NCBI RefSeq assembly: GCF_003130705.1
Contig: NZ_CP021354.1
Location: 1,674,001 to 1,738,000 of the forward strand
Length of the DNA: 64,000 nucleotides
DNA from: Rhodococcus oxybenzonivorans
GTDB taxonomy: Bacteria > Actinomycetota > Actinomycetes > Mycobacteriales > Mycobacteriaceae
Direction: 5' to 3'
The translations under genes and the position numbers were made by a program. The notes beneath the pieces are model-generated. The model was not told where the DNA came from. It ran no database searches and saw only the letters and a program-made list of their open reading frames with translations. Shown piece after piece: positions 19,414 through 29,231 of this stretch; the stretch's first letter is position 1, and each line of letters begins with the position of its first letter.

Positions 19414-19432
19414 TCAGGTAAGCCTAACCAAT
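19414..19432. promoter_or_regulatory. IdeR/DtxR-type iron box
   Basis: TCAGGTAAGCCTAACCAAT matches the 19-base DtxR/IdeR consensus TTAGGTTAGSCTAACCTAA at 15 positions, including the AGGTWAGSCTAACC core. It lies just upstream of the siderophore-interacting protein start and in the promoter position, implying Fe2+-dependent repression of that gene. Confidence 0.8.
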
Positions 19433-19439
19433 CGATCGA

Positions 19440-20036
19440 CTATTCGGGTCGTTGCGGTCGGTCCAGCAACACGACTTCGGGCGGCAACCCCCACTCGTTG
19501 CGGCCCAGGCGGCTGAGCGGGGCGAGGGACGCGAAGTCGGGCAGACCGTCCTCCGCGACCGCCTCGTCCCGCACCGCAACCGCCAGCACGTCGCCCATCA
19601 CCACGAACGAATCACCGACCGGAACGATTCGCGCGAGGCGGCATTCGATCGCCACCGGCGAGGCGGCCACCCGCACGGGACGCACGTGCTCGCTCGGCTC
19701 GGTCTCGATCCCCAGCGCCGCGAACTCGTCGACGTCATGGTCGTAGGTGGCCGAACTGGCGTTCACCACCTTCATGAGAGGTTCGGTCGCCACGTTGATC
19801 ACGAACTCCCCGGTGGCTTCGATGTTGCGCAGGCTGTCCTTGCGGGTGACGGACGTGAACTGCACCACCGGTGGATTGGTGCTCGACACCGAGAAGAAGC
19901 TGTACGGGGCCAGATTGGCTATCCCGTCCTCCGAGAGGGTGGACACCCAGGCGATCGGTCGCGGCACCACGGACGCGGTCAGTACCTGGTACATGCGGCG
20001 GGGCGGAAGTTCGGCGGGGTCGAAGACTGTGCGCAT
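19440..20036 (-). CDS. Flavin reductase-like FMN-binding protein
   Basis: A 198-residue protein of the flavin reductase/flavoredoxin family. Visible motifs are [60 protein letters not shown] and the late HRxG-like [10 protein letters not shown]. Members bind FMN in a split-barrel fold and act as NAD(P)H:flavin reductases or as stand-alone flavoproteins. The gene lies upstream of the siderophore-interacting protein gene in the same orientation, with an iron box between them, so a link to iron release is possible but not shown. Confidence 0.82.
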   Translation of the reverse strand: MRTVFDPAELPPRRMYQVLTASVVPRPIAWVSTLSEDGIANLAPYSFFSVSSTNPPVVQFTSVTRKDSLRNIEATGEFVINVATEPLMKVVNASSATYDHDVDEFAALGIETEPSEHVRPVRVAASPVAIECRLARIVPVGDSFVVMGDVLAVAVRDEAVAEDGLPDFASLAPLSRLGRNEWGLPPEVVLLDRPQRPE

Positions 20037-20129
20037 CTGTTCATCGTGTCAGCGGAGGGGGTGTGGCCGCGAACTCACCTGACGAGGTCGCCGACAGAAC
20101 CGGCCGGTGGATCTGACACTCTGGATGGT

Positions 20130-21755
20130 GTGAATCCGTCCACTGCACAAGCCACCGCGGTCGTCGACGAACTGGTCCGCGGGGGAGTACGCGAGGTTGT
20201 GCTCTGCCCGGGTTCGCGCAACGCACCGTTGGCCTTCGCGCTGCAGAAGGCCGACCTCGAGGGTCGACTGCGCCTGCACATGCGCATCGACGAGCGGACC
20301 GCGGGATTCCTCGCGCTGGGATTGGCCGTCGCCGGTCGTCGGCCGGTGCCCATCGTGATGACCTCGGGTACCGCCGTGGCCAACCTCGGCCCGGCCGTTC
20401 TCGAGGCCAACTACGCCCGGGTCCCGCTCGTGGTGCTCAGTGCCAACCGCCCCTACGAAATGCTCGGTACCGGCGCCAACCAGACCATCGAGCAACTCGG
20501 CCTGTTCGGGAGCCAGGTCCGCGCCACCATCAGCCTGGGGCTGGCCGAGGACGACGCCGGTCAGAACAGCCAGTGGCGTTCGGCCGTGTGCCGGGTCCTC
20601 GCCGCCGCGCGCGGCACGAGGTCGGGCAACGCCGGTCCCGTGCACTTCGACATTCCGCTCCGGGAACCGCTCGTTCCTGACGTCCACGCGCAGGGGCCGA
20701 TCCCGCAGGGACGGCCGGGTGGGGCGGCGTGGACCACCACGCAGCACGCGACGCTCGACGTGCCGGTCGAGCTCGACCTCACCCCCGACACCATCGTCAT
20801 CTCCGGTCACGGGTCGGCTCTACGGCCCGAGCTCGCTGGACTCCCGACGGTCGCCGAGCCGACAGCGCCGCTCCACGGCATTCCGGTGCATCCGATGGCG
20901 CTGCCCCAGCTCAAACCGCGGCAGGCAATCATCACCGGCCGCCCGACCCTGCACCGGCCGGTGTCGAAACTTCTCGCCGATCCGGTCGTGGCCGTGTACG
21001 CGCTCACCACCGGCCCGCGCTGGCCCGACGTCTCCGGCAACGTTCTCGCCACGGGCACCCGCGCCGTGGTCTCGGGTGAACCGGACCCGGCCTGGATCGC
21101 CCGTTGCCGGACCCTCACCGAGCACACGGACAAAGCGGTGCGGGCCCAGCTGGCGTCCCATCCGAAGGCAACCGGCCTGCACGTCGCCGCCACTGTGATG
21201 GACGCATTGTCCGACGGTGACCAACTGCTCCTCGGGGCGTCCAATCCGGTGCGAGATGCCGCGCTCGTCAGTTACCCGTCGCCGCGGATCCGGGTTCTGT
21301 CCAATCGTGGAGTCGCCGGGATCGACGGCACGGTGTCGGCCGCGGTGGGGGCGGCCCTCGCCTACGAGGAGGGCCGCACGGTGGCTCTGCTCGGCGATCT
21401 GACGTTCTTGCACGACGCCTCCGGGCTGCTCATCGGACCGGGAGAACCGCGTCCCCGTGATCTCACCATCGTGGTGGCCAACGACGACGGCGGCGGCATC
21501 TTCGAACTGCTCGAACAGGGCGACCCCCAGTACGCGGGCGTGTTCGAACGGGTCTTCGGCACACCACACGGCATGGACCTCGCCGCCTTGTGCGCCGCCT
21601 ACCGCGTGGAGCACCACCTCGTCGGGCTCGAAGAATTGTCCGCCGAACTGCACAACCCCGGGACGCCCGGTGAACGCGGAATCCGGGTGCTCGAGGTGAC
21701 CACCGAGCGTTCCGGCCTGCGCGAACTGCATGCAGCGGTCCGGGCGCAACTGTGA
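20130..21755 (+). CDS. menD: 2-Succinyl-5-enolpyruvyl-6-hydroxy-3-cyclohexene-1-carboxylate synthase (MenD)
   Basis: A 541-residue thiamine-diphosphate enzyme that adds 2-oxoglutarate to isochorismate. N-terminal domain motifs are [15 protein letters not shown] and [15 protein letters not shown] (catalytic Glu); the ThDP/Mg motif is [15 protein letters not shown] with [17 protein letters not shown] 20130 begins [20 protein letters not shown], the usual MenD N-terminus, although the frame is open much further upstream. It overlaps the next gene by four bases (GTGA). Confidence 0.93.
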   Translation: MNPSTAQATAVVDELVRGGVREVVLCPGSRNAPLAFALQKADLEGRLRLHMRIDERTAGFLALGLAVAGRRPVPIVMTSGTAVANLGPAVLEANYARVPLVVLSANRPYEMLGTGANQTIEQLGLFGSQVRATISLGLAEDDAGQNSQWRSAVCRVLAAARGTRSGNAGPVHFDIPLREPLVPDVHAQGPIPQGRPGGAAWTTTQHATLDVPVELDLTPDTIVISGHGSALRPELAGLPTVAEPTAPLHGIPVHPMALPQLKPRQAIITGRPTLHRPVSKLLADPVVAVYALTTGPRWPDVSGNVLATGTRAVVSGEPDPAWIARCRTLTEHTDKAVRAQLASHPKATGLHVAATVMDALSDGDQLLLGASNPVRDAALVSYPSPRIRVLSNRGVAGIDGTVSAAVGAALAYEEGRTVALLGDLTFLHDASGLLIGPGEPRPRDLTIVVANDDGGGIFELLEQGDPQYAGVFERVFGTPHGMDLAALCAAYRVEHHLVGLEELSAELHNPGTPGERGIRVLEVTTERSGLRELHAAVRAQL

Positions 21756-22189
21756 ATCCACGGGTGACGGGCCGGGTGCGGCGCGGCATCGTCGTCACGG
21801 CCGCCGGCATCTCGATCCTCGCCGTGCTGTTGGTGGTGGCAGCGTGGCGGAACGACCGCACGATCCAGTCGGACATGGGTGTCGCGACGGCCGAGGTGCT
21901 GTCGGCCGGCTCCTTGCGGTCGGCGATCAGCTTCGTGACGCCCGACGGCGTGACGCACAATCCGGAATTGGGTGTGCTGTACCCGACGCGGTTGACGGCC
22001 GGACAACGGATCGACGTCGAGTACGCACGGGCCGACCCGGACCTCGTCCGGGTGTCCGGCCGGGATGCGAGTGTCGCCGTGATCCCTGCCGGGTCGCTCA
22101 TCGTCGTCACCTGGCTCATCGCGGGACCGCTGATCTGGTATCTACGCAGACGAGAGGACGCGGCGGTTTCTCCGGCAATGTCATCGTGA
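21752..22189 (+). CDS. DUF3592-type membrane protein, Rv0556-like
   Basis: A 145-residue protein with an N-terminal transmembrane helix ([20 protein letters not shown]), an exported middle region resembling DUF3592 beta structure ([18 protein letters not shown]-like [18 protein letters not shown]) and a C-terminal helix ([20 protein letters not shown]). It is translationally coupled to menD. M. tuberculosis has an equivalent gene (Rv0556) at this position; function unknown. Confidence 0.76.
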   Translation: MNPRVTGRVRRGIVVTAAGISILAVLLVVAAWRNDRTIQSDMGVATAEVLSAGSLRSAISFVTPDGVTHNPELGVLYPTRLTAGQRIDVEYARADPDLVRVSGRDASVAVIPAGSLIVVTWLIAGPLIWYLRRREDAAVSPAMSS

Positions 22190-22262
22190 GTTCGCCGGAA
22201 CTTCGCGCGTCGGTCACATCGTTCTCGCCGCCCTGACCACGGGCACTGCCACGCTGTGCGTC

Positions 22263-23408
22263 GTGAGAGTAGCGATCGTCGCGGAGTCGTTCCTGCCCAA
22301 CATGAATGGTGTGACCAATTCGGTGCTCCGGGTTCTCGAGCATTTGCAGCGGGACGGACACCAGGCGATGGTCGTCGCCCCGGGCACCGTCGGTTCACAG
22401 CCCCCTGCCTCGACGGAACACGACGGTGTGCCCGTCTATCGGGTGCCCGCGGTCATGGTTCCGAAAGTCAGCTCCCTCCCCGTCGGACTGCCGCAACCGG
22501 GACTCACGGCGGAACTGCGTGCGTTCGAGCCCGACGTGATTCACCTGGCGTCGCCGTTCCTGCTCGGCGCGGGCGGGCTCGGCGCGGCGCACCGCCTGGA
22601 CGTGCCGACGGTGGCGATCTATCAGACCGACGTCGCGGGTTTCGCCGAAAGCTACGGCCTGGGAATTACCAGCCGCGCGGCGTGGGCCTGGACCCGCCGC
22701 ATCCACAAGGGATGCACGCGCACCCTGGCGCCGTCGACGTCTGCGGTCGAGGCCCTTGCCGAGCAGCGCATTCCCCGCGTGCACCGCTGGGCCCGCGGAG
22801 TCGAGACCAGCCGATTCGCGCCGTCTCGCCGCAGTACGGACCTGCGCGACTCCTGGTCGGCGGAGCCGGACCGTCTGATCGTGGGGTTCGTGGGCAGGCT
22901 CGCTCCGGAAAAGCATGTGGAGCGACTTGCCGCGCTGGCCGGACACCCCGGAATCCAGCTCGTGGTGATCGGCGACGGGCCGGAGCGGGGCCGTTTGCAG
23001 AAGCTGATGCCTGATGCCGTCTTCACCGGCCAACTCGGCGGCACCGAACTCGCGGAGGCCTACGCGAGCCTGGACGTGTTCGTGCATCCGGGTGAGCACG
23101 AGACGTTCTGCCAGGCCGTCCAGGAAGCGCTGGCCAGCGGCATTCCGGTGATCGGCCCGGACGCCGGAGGGCCACGCGACCTCGTCACGCACTGCCGCAA
23201 CGGGTACCTGTTGCCGGTCGAGCGGTTCGCCGAGCTGTTACCCAGTGCCGTCGAGGCGCTGAGTGACCGGCGGATGCGGGCGCGCTTCGGTGAGGCGGCG
23301 CGGCGATCGGTGCTCCACCGCACGTGGCCTGCCATCTGCAGCGAGCTGCTCGACCACTACGCCGAGGTCACCGGGAATGCGGGCTTCCGCGCGTCCCGGG
23401 CTGCCTGA
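22263..23408 (+). CDS. mgtA: GDP-mannose-dependent alpha-mannosyltransferase (MgtA-like, GT4)
   Basis: A 381-residue GT-B glycosyltransferase. The N-terminal domain has [20 protein letters not shown]; the C-terminal domain has [20 protein letters not shown] and the GT4 EX7E region [20 protein letters not shown] followed by [14 protein letters not shown]. tuberculosis Rv0557 (MgtA/PimB-related), which occupies the same place between menD and menG, mannosylates glucuronosyl diacylglycerol or phosphatidylinositol mannoside precursors for lipomannan-type glycolipids. The exact acceptor here is inferred. GTG start. Confidence 0.87.
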   Translation: MRVAIVAESFLPNMNGVTNSVLRVLEHLQRDGHQAMVVAPGTVGSQPPASTEHDGVPVYRVPAVMVPKVSSLPVGLPQPGLTAELRAFEPDVIHLASPFLLGAGGLGAAHRLDVPTVAIYQTDVAGFAESYGLGITSRAAWAWTRRIHKGCTRTLAPSTSAVEALAEQRIPRVHRWARGVETSRFAPSRRSTDLRDSWSAEPDRLIVGFVGRLAPEKHVERLAALAGHPGIQLVVIGDGPERGRLQKLMPDAVFTGQLGGTELAEAYASLDVFVHPGEHETFCQAVQEALASGIPVIGPDAGGPRDLVTHCRNGYLLPVERFAELLPSAVEALSDRRMRARFGEAARRSVLHRTWPAICSELLDHYAEVTGNAGFRASRAA

Positions 23409-23519
23409 CGACGGCACGGGGACCGTTCCCCGAGCATGCGCGGCCAACCCAGACATCGGCCGGGCAGGCGTCGACTAGCGCCGATCCCGGCACCCGACGA
23501 GGTTGGTAGCGTTCCGGGT

Positions 23520-24218
23520 GTGGCAACTACACACGGTTCGCGGGCATCGCTCGAAAAAGATCCGCACGAAGTCGCGTCGATGTTCGACGGCGTCGCAAAG
23601 CGTTACGACCTCACCAACACCATCCTGTCCTTCGGGCAGGACCGCAGTTGGCGCAAGGCGACTCGGTCGGCCCTCGATCTGAAGCCGGGGGAGCGGGTTC
23701 TCGACCTCGCCGCGGGCACCGGTGTGTCGACCGTCGAACTCGGGCGATCGGGGGCGTGGTGCGTGGCCACCGACTTCTCCAAGGGAATGCTGCAGGCGGG
23801 CATCGGCCGGCAGGTTCCCATGGTGGCGGGGGATGCGATGCACCTGCCGTACGCCGACGCGGTGTTCGACGCGGCCACCATCTCGTTCGGCCTCCGCAAC
23901 GTCTCGGACTTCGATGCCGGGCTGCGGGAGATCGCCCGTGTCACCAAGCCGGGCGGCCGCCTTGTCGTCAGCGAGTTCTCCACGCCGGTGTTCGGGCCGT
24001 TCCGAACGATCTACATGGAGTACCTGATGAAGGCGCTGCCCCGGGTCGCCCGCGCGGTCAGCAGCAACCCTGATGCGTACGTGTATCTCGCGGAGTCCAT
24101 CCGCGCCTGGCCGACACAGTCCGAACTCGCCCAGCGCATCGAGGCGGCAGGGTGGCGGCACGTCCAGTGGCGCAACCTCACCGGCGGGGTCGTCGCCCTG
24201 CACCGCGCCAGCCGCTGA
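23520..24218 (+). CDS. menG: Demethylmenaquinone C-methyltransferase (MenG/UbiE)
   Basis: A 232-residue SAM-dependent methyltransferase performing the last methylation to menaquinone. Family signatures are [20 protein letters not shown] and [14 protein letters not shown], the SAM site [16 protein letters not shown], and the UbiE motif [23 protein letters not shown] 23520 is chosen because similarity starts at [20 protein letters not shown]; the frame is open further upstream. It converges on menJ with six bases between the stops. Confidence 0.92.
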   Translation: MATTHGSRASLEKDPHEVASMFDGVAKRYDLTNTILSFGQDRSWRKATRSALDLKPGERVLDLAAGTGVSTVELGRSGAWCVATDFSKGMLQAGIGRQVPMVAGDAMHLPYADAVFDAATISFGLRNVSDFDAGLREIARVTKPGGRLVVSEFSTPVFGPFRTIYMEYLMKALPRVARAVSSNPDAYVYLAESIRAWPTQSELAQRIEAAGWRHVQWRNLTGGVVALHRASR

Positions 24219-24224
24219 CCGGCC

Positions 24225-25487
24225 TCAACCGAACAGTGGCCGGGTGTCCGCCTTCTGCGACGCCAGGCCGGACGCACGCCATGCCCGGGCGGTGAGGTCG
24301 TTGTCCTCCTCGGTGACGAGGTTGCCCATCACGCGCACGGCGATGGTCATGAGCGCGCGCGAGCGCATCGCCACCGGACCCGACGCCGGGAGAACCCGGG
24401 GCACGGTCAGCAGTCCGGCGAGCCGACGCGCCACCGAGAACGCCCGCCCATAGCGCTCGCGGAGGATGGTGGGCCACAGCTCCGTCAGATCGTCCGCATC
24501 GAGGACTTCGGCCACGAGACGTCCACCCTCGAGCCCGTAGTCGATCCCCTCGCCGTTGAGCGGGTTCACACAGGCCGCGGCGTCGCCGATGATGGCCCAG
24601 TTGCGACCGGCGACGTGCGACACCGCGCCGCCCATCGGTAGCAACGCGGACGCCACCGCCCGCAGTTCGCCGCCCCAGGCCCACTCCGCGCGCCGCTGTG
24701 CCGTGTACAGGTCGAGCAGTGGGCGGAGCGCGCCCGGCGCCGGCCGTTTGGCGGTGGCGAGCGTGCCGACCCCGATGTTCACCTCGCCGGTGCCGAGGGG
24801 AAACACCCACCCGTACCCCGACTGCAGAGTGCCGGCGCTGTCACGCAACTCCAAGTGGGAGGTGATCCACGGATCGTCACTGCGCGCCGTGGCGATGTAG
24901 GCGCGCGCGGCGACGCCGTACGCGGTGGCGCGGTGCCATTCCCGGCCCAGCTTCTTGCCCAACGTCGACCGGACCCCGTCGGCCACGATCAGGGTGCGGC
25001 ACTTGATGGTGTGCGTGCCGTCGCCGGTCTGCACCGTCACCGCGCTCACCCGGTCGCCGTTCCGCTCGACGCCGACCGCCTTGGCCCCCTGTACCATCAC
25101 GGCGCCCGCCTCGACCGCAGTCGTCCGAAGCTTGTCGTCGAATTCGGTCCTGGCCACCGCGCTCCCCACGGCGGGGAACGACCGTCCGGGCCATTCGAGT
25201 TCGAGTTCCTGCCCGAATCCACTGAGCCGGAGCCCGCGGTTGGTGCCCCTCGACCGCACCCACTCACCGAGGCCGAGGTGATCGAGTTCGGCGACGGCAC
25301 GCGGGGTGAGGCCGTCACCACACGTCTTGTCCCGGGGAAACACGGCGGCGTCGACGAGTACCACGTCGCGGCCGGCACGCGCGGCCCAGGTGGCCGCGGA
25401 GGAACCGGCGGGACCAGCGCCGATGACCAAGACATCGGCGGCGACGGGAAGCGGGGACCCCGCGGGCGACTGTTCTGCTACGACCAC
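24225..25487 (-). CDS. menJ: Menaquinone reductase / geranylgeranyl reductase family (MenJ-like)
   Basis: A 420-residue FAD-dependent oxidoreductase. The N-terminal nucleotide fold is VLVIGAGPAGSSAATWAARA, followed by FPRDKTCGDGLTPRAVAEL, the hallmark of geranylgeranyl reductases, and AIIGDAAACVNPLNGEGIDY. M. tuberculosis Rv0561c (MenJ) saturates one isoprenyl unit of menaquinone; the conserved position beside menG and the polyprenyl synthase supports the same role. It is divergent from the prenyl synthase gene. Confidence 0.88.
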   Translation of the reverse strand: MVVAEQSPAGSPLPVAADVLVIGAGPAGSSAATWAARAGRDVVLVDAAVFPRDKTCGDGLTPRAVAELDHLGLGEWVRSRGTNRGLRLSGFGQELELEWPGRSFPAVGSAVARTEFDDKLRTTAVEAGAVMVQGAKAVGVERNGDRVSAVTVQTGDGTHTIKCRTLIVADGVRSTLGKKLGREWHRATAYGVAARAYIATARSDDPWITSHLELRDSAGTLQSGYGWVFPLGTGEVNIGVGTLATAKRPAPGALRPLLDLYTAQRRAEWAWGGELRAVASALLPMGGAVSHVAGRNWAIIGDAAACVNPLNGEGIDYGLEGGRLVAEVLDADDLTELWPTILRERYGRAFSVARRLAGLLTVPRVLPASGPVAMRSRALMTIAVRVMGNLVTEEDNDLTARAWRASGLASQKADTRPLFG

Positions 25488-25616
25488 ACCTACATCCTGT
25501 CAGGCCGCGCCCGGGGCCCGTGGCGAGGCCGATGGCCGCTGCAACCGCTAGGTTCTCTACCGTAGGTACCAGCCGTCACCGACGGCGCGGGAACCGAGCC
25601 GTCACTGACGACAGGA

Positions 25617-26672
25617 ATGGGTACTGAGAACGTGAGCACCGAGGGCGCAGCACACACCGCTGCCGACGCTGTAGAGGGCACTACGGTCGCCGGGATCGAT
25701 CTCGGCGACACTCAGCTCGCTGCCACGGTCCGCGACAGGCTGAAACAGGTCGAGGAACTGCTGGTCAGCGAGCTCTCCGACGGTGAGGACTTTCTCACCG
25801 AGGCCGCGCTGCACCTCGCGAAGGCCGGAGGCAAGCGCTTCCGCCCGCTGTTCACGGTGCTCACCGCTCAGCTGGGTCCGAAAGCGTCCGATCCGTCGGT
25901 GGTCACCGCCGCCACCGTCGTCGAACTGGTCCATCTGGCCACGCTCTACCACGACGACGTGATGGACGAGGCGTCGATGCGCCGAGGCGCGCCCAGTGCC
26001 AACTCGCGGTGGGGCAACAGTGTCGCGATCCTGGCGGGCGACTACCTGTTCGCGCACGCCTCCCGCCTCGTGTCCACGTTGGGTCCCTCTGCTGTCCAGA
26101 TCATCGCCGAGACGTTTGCCGAACTGGTGACCGGGCAGATGCGCGAGACGATCGGCCTCCGCGGCGAGCAGGACCCGATCCAGCACTATCTCAAGGTGGT
26201 GTGGGAGAAGACGGGTTCACTGATCGCTGCGTGCGGACGTTTCGGCGGCACCTTCTCCGGCGCGGACGCCGCCGACGTGGAGCGGCTCGAACGACTCGGC
26301 GACGCTGTCGGCACGGCCTTCCAGATCTCCGACGACATCATCGACATCTCCTCGGTGTCGGCTCAGTCCGGCAAGACACCAGGGACCGACCTGCGTGAGG
26401 GCGTGCACACCCTTCCGGTGTTGTATGCGCTGCGCGACGAGGGACCCGAGGCCGACCGGCTGCGTGTGCTTCTCGACGGCCCCGTCACCGACGATGACGA
26501 CGTCGCCGAGGCGCTCGAGCTCCTCGCGCGGTCGCCTGGGATGGCGCAGGCCAAGGCGAAGCTGGAGGAGTTCGCAGTGGAGGCGCGTGCGCAGCTCACC
26601 CAGCTACCCCAAGGTCCCGCCAACGACGCGCTCGTCAAGCTGGTCGATTACACGGTCGAACGCGTCGGCTGA
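25617..26672 (+). CDS. grcC1: Polyprenyl diphosphate synthase (GrcC1-like)
   Basis: A 351-residue trans-isoprenyl diphosphate synthase, the likely source of the menaquinone side chain. Both Asp-rich motifs are intact: HDDVMDE (Asp113, 114, 117) and SDDIID (Asp239, 240, 243), with GGKRFRPLF near the N-terminus binding isopentenyl diphosphate. ATG 25617 gives an N-terminal Ala/Glu-rich extension; GTG 25632 is an alternative start. It corresponds to M. tuberculosis Rv0562. Chain length cannot be deduced safely from sequence. Confidence 0.9.
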   Translation: MGTENVSTEGAAHTAADAVEGTTVAGIDLGDTQLAATVRDRLKQVEELLVSELSDGEDFLTEAALHLAKAGGKRFRPLFTVLTAQLGPKASDPSVVTAATVVELVHLATLYHDDVMDEASMRRGAPSANSRWGNSVAILAGDYLFAHASRLVSTLGPSAVQIIAETFAELVTGQMRETIGLRGEQDPIQHYLKVVWEKTGSLIAACGRFGGTFSGADAADVERLERLGDAVGTAFQISDDIIDISSVSAQSGKTPGTDLREGVHTLPVLYALRDEGPEADRLRVLLDGPVTDDDDVAEALELLARSPGMAQAKAKLEEFAVEARAQLTQLPQGPANDALVKLVDYTVERVG

Positions 26673-26813
26673 GCCGTATCGTCGAACTTGATTGCTCGCG
26701 CGATTTCCGCGCTGTACACACCGGGAACCGTCTCACCACCCTGCTTCGTTGAATGATCAAGATCCGGTATTCGGGCGATCGTGATCGGGTGACGACGACA
26801 AGGAAGGCGAGCC

Positions 26814-27677
26814 GTGCGCGGGTACGCAAACGGGGCCAAGACCCTGGTTCTGCTGGTCGGCATGTCGGCGCTGATCGTGTTCATCGGCGCGTTGTTCCGC
26901 AACACGACCATCCTTCTGCTGGCCATCGTGTTCGCGGTCGGCATGAATGCGTACGCCTACTTCAACAGCGACAAGCTGGCCCTCAAAGCCATGCATGCGC
27001 AGCCGATCACCGAGGTGGAAGCGCCTGCCATCTACCGCATCGTGCGGGAGCTGGCCACCACGGCTCATCAGCCGATGCCCCGGCTCTACATCAGCCCCAC
27101 CAGTGCCCCCAACGCGTTCGCCACGGGCCGCAGCCCTCGGCATGCCGCGGTCTGCTGCACCAGCGGCATCCTGCAGATTCTCAACGAACGCGAACTGCGG
27201 GCGGTCCTGGGACACGAGTTGTCGCACGTCTACAACCGCGACATCCTGATCTCTTCGGTGGCCGGGACGATGGCCGCTGTCGTGTCCGGGCTGGCGAACT
27301 TCGCGATGTTCGCGAACATGTTCGGCGGACGGGGTGGGGGACAGGGCGCCAACCCGCTCGCGCTGCTGCTGGTGTCGTTGCTCGGCCCCATCGCGGCCAC
27401 CATCGTCAAGTTGGCGGTGTCGAGGTCCCGCGAATACCAAGCGGACCAGTCGGGCGCAGAACTGACCGGTGACCCTCTCGCCCTGGCGTCCGCGCTACGC
27501 AAGCTCGAGCGGGGCACCCAGGCGGCCCCGCTCCCCCCGGAACCTCAGCTCGCGGCGCAGTCGCACCTGATGATCGCCAACCCGTTCCGCACCGGCGAGA
27601 AGATGACCCGCATGTTCTCCACCCACCCGCCGATGGCCGAGCGCATCGAGCGTCTCGAGCGGATGGCCGGCCGGTAG
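26814..27677 (+). CDS. htpX: Membrane zinc metalloprotease HtpX
   Basis: A 287-residue M48 protease for membrane protein quality control. Two N-terminal transmembrane helices are followed by the zinc motif HELSH (His134, Glu135, His138, in [17 protein letters not shown]), two further hydrophobic segments, and the third ligand Glu in [15 protein letters not shown]. The C-terminus [18 protein letters not shown] is typical. GTG start with AAGGAA upstream. It is convergent with the yajQ gene, and its stop codon lies in a shared palindrome. Confidence 0.92.
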   Translation: MRGYANGAKTLVLLVGMSALIVFIGALFRNTTILLLAIVFAVGMNAYAYFNSDKLALKAMHAQPITEVEAPAIYRIVRELATTAHQPMPRLYISPTSAPNAFATGRSPRHAAVCCTSGILQILNERELRAVLGHELSHVYNRDILISSVAGTMAAVVSGLANFAMFANMFGGRGGGQGANPLALLLVSLLGPIAATIVKLAVSRSREYQADQSGAELTGDPLALASALRKLERGTQAAPLPPEPQLAAQSHLMIANPFRTGEKMTRMFSTHPPMAERIERLERMAGR

Positions 27678-27751
27678 GCGGATGGCCGCCCGTGCGCCTT
27701 TCTGGTTGCTCCAGCTACCAGAAAAGCGCACGAGCGCGGAGCGCCTACCGG
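27671..27751. terminator. Large nested palindrome, bidirectional terminator of htpX and yajQ
   Basis: An inner stem pairs 27692-27706 with 27717-27731 (one mismatch in 15, loop TGCTCCAGCT) and extends outward to 27687-27736. An outer 10-bp perfect arm, CCGGTAGGCG at 27671-27680, pairs with CGCCTACCGG at 27742-27751. The TAG stop codons of both convergent genes are inside the outer arms. A and T tracts within the inner stem fit termination in both directions. Confidence 0.75.
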
Positions 27752-28236
27752 TAGTTCACGAACTGCAGCGCGATGCCGAAGTCCTCTCCCTTGAGCAGGG
27801 AGATGACTGCCTGTAGGTCGTCGCGCTTCTTACTGCTCACGCGCAGCTCGTCGCCCTGAATCTGCGCCTTGACGCCCTTGGGTCCCTCGTCGCGGATCTT
27901 CTTCGTGATCTTCTTGGCGTTCTCGGTGGTGATGCCCTGGACGAGCGTGCCGGTGAGTTTGTAGATCTTCCCCGACTGCGCGGGCTCGCCGGCGTCGAAG
28001 GCCTTCAGCGAGATGTCCCGGCGGATCAACTTCTCCTTGAAAACTTCGAGGGCGGCAAGCAGTCGCTCCTCGGTGTCGGCCGTCAGCGTGATGGATTCCT
28101 CACCGGACCACTCGATGGACGCGCCCGTGTTACGGAAGTCGAAACGGGTCGACAGCTCCTTGCCGGCTTGATGCAGGGCGTTGTCCACCTCTTGACGCTC
28201 CACCTTGCTCACCACATCGAAGGACGAATCAGCCAC
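27745..28236 (-). CDS. YajQ family nucleotide-binding protein
   Basis: A 163-residue protein beginning [20 protein letters not shown], a YajQ hallmark, with [20 protein letters not shown] and the C-terminal [20 protein letters not shown]. YajQ proteins have two ferredoxin-like domains, bind nucleic acids or nucleotides, and some bind cyclic di-GMP. Its role in actinobacteria is not established. It is convergent with htpX. Confidence 0.88.
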   Translation of the reverse strand: MADSSFDVVSKVERQEVDNALHQAGKELSTRFDFRNTGASIEWSGEESITLTADTEERLLAALEVFKEKLIRRDISLKAFDAGEPAQSGKIYKLTGTLVQGITTENAKKITKKIRDEGPKGVKAQIQGDELRVSSKKRDDLQAVISLLKGEDFGIALQFVNYR

Positions 28237-28350
28237 TGCACACTCCCGGTTTCCGTCTGTTTCCCCCGCCGCGATCCGGACGGGCGCTCACCTGAATGCT
28301 AGTGAGCAGATTCGACGCTATCGGTTCGCAACCGCCCGTATCCACCCGGT

Positions 28351-28381
28351 TTGCAAAACGGGGGGCCGTTCGTTGTATTCT
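28351..28381 (+). promoter_or_regulatory. Candidate promoter of the tRNA-Tyr gene
   Basis: TTGCAA at 28351-28356 and TATTCT at 28376-28381, 19 bases apart (18 if the -10 is read as GTATTC), about 55 bases before the mature tRNA. It is the only reasonable sigma-A-like pair in the gap between the divergent yajQ gene and tRNA-Tyr. Confidence 0.45.
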
Positions 28382-28435
28382 TCTTTCCGCAGCGGAGAGC
28401 GATCTCGCAGAGATTTCGCGCTCCTCGTGCAACCC

Positions 28436-28518
28436 GGCAGATTGCCCGAGCGGCCAATGGGAGCGGACTGTAAATCCGTCGGCTTATGCCTACGTAGGTT
28501 CGAATCCTACATCTGCCA
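28436..28518 (+). tRNA. tRNA-Tyr (GTA)
   Basis: Acceptor arms GGCAGAT (28436-28442) and ATCTGCC (28511-28517) pair fully, with discriminator A. The anticodon loop CTGTAAA carries GTA, the T arm is GTAGG-TTCGAAT-CCTAC, and a long variable arm typical of tRNA-Tyr is present. The CCA end is not encoded in full. Confidence 0.95.
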
Positions 28519-28523
28519 CACAA

Positions 28524-28556
28524 AGAACCCCGGTGAGCACCAGCTCACCGGGGTTC
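28524..28556 (+). terminator. Hairpin terminator after tRNA-Tyr
   Basis: A perfect 15-bp stem, AGAACCCCGGTGAGC with GCTCACCGGGGTTCT, around the loop ACCA, starting six bases after the tRNA. Only a weak T-rich tail follows. The next 160 bases up to tRNA-Thr show no other feature. Confidence 0.75.
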
Positions 28557-28723
28557 TGTCGTTGGGGTACCTGTGGTTCGGGCTTTCCGCGATCGTTCCC
28601 GGGAGCGCGTAACGTCCGGTGGGTGGAGTTTCGGAGAACCGTGACCAGGCAATTTGGTTCTCGGCGTGAACTCTGTGTAATCTCGTCAAGGCTTCAGCGC
28701 ACAGCGATGTGCGAGTGAAGCAC

Positions 28724-28796
28724 GCCCCCTTAGCTCAGTCGGCAGAGCGTTTCCATGGTAAGGAAAAGGTCAACGGTTCGATTCCGTTAGGGGGCT
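28724..28796 (+). tRNA. tRNA-Thr (GGT)
   Basis: Acceptor arms GCCCCCT and AGGGGGC pair, discriminator T. The D arm is TAGCTCAGTCGGCAGAGC, the anticodon stem is TTTCC/GGAAA with loop ATGGTAA giving anticodon GGT, and the T loop is TTCGATT. Followed 45 bases later by tRNA-Met; the two are probably co-transcribed. Confidence 0.95.
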
Positions 28797-28841
28797 CGCT
28801 GGATTGTGGTGAAGCGCTTCGTGCGCGACACTCGACACCGA

Positions 28842-28914
28842 GGCGGTGTAGCTCAGTTGGTAGAGCAAACGACTCATAATCGTTGCGTCGCCGGTTCAAG
28901 TCCGGTCACCGCTA
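28842..28914 (+). tRNA. tRNA-Met (CAT)
   Basis: Acceptor arms GGCGGTG and CACCGCT pair (first pair G-T), D arm GTAGCTCAGTTGGTAGAGC, anticodon loop CTCATAA with CAT, T loop TTCAAGT. A paired acceptor top and absence of initiator features suggest the elongator tRNA. It lies 61 bases before rpmG, as in mycobacteria. Confidence 0.94.
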
Positions 28915-28975
28915 CACAATATGCATGATCCACCCTGATTGCTCGTAATCAGATACACCCGAAAGAAGGCATCCC

Positions 28976-29143
28976 GTGGCCTCCTCGACTGACGTTCGGC
29001 CCAAGATCACTTTGGCCTGCGAGGTATGCAAGCACCGTAACTACATCACCAAGAAGAACCGGCGTAACGACCCCGATCGCCTGGAGATCAAGAAGTTCTG
29101 CCCCAACTGCGGAACCCACCAGTCGCATCGCGAGTCGAAGTAG
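28976..29143 (+). CDS. rpmG: 50S ribosomal protein L33
   Basis: A 55-residue protein from GTG 28976 ([20 protein letters not shown]), with [20 protein letters not shown] and [15 protein letters not shown]. Two CxxC pairs (CEVC and CPNC) make this the zinc-binding version of L33. GAAAGAAGG precedes the start. Order tRNA-Thr, tRNA-Met, rpmG, hadA, hadB is the mycobacterial one. Confidence 0.95.
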   Translation: MASSTDVRPKITLACEVCKHRNYITKKNRRNDPDRLEIKKFCPNCGTHQSHRESK

Positions 29144-29231
29144 CACGGTTCCGGCCGGGAGTTGAGTTCGCGAGGGAAGCTTCGAGGCTGCCCTCGCGTT
29201 CCCACGCCCAGGGTAGAAGAGGTTCTTTCGC

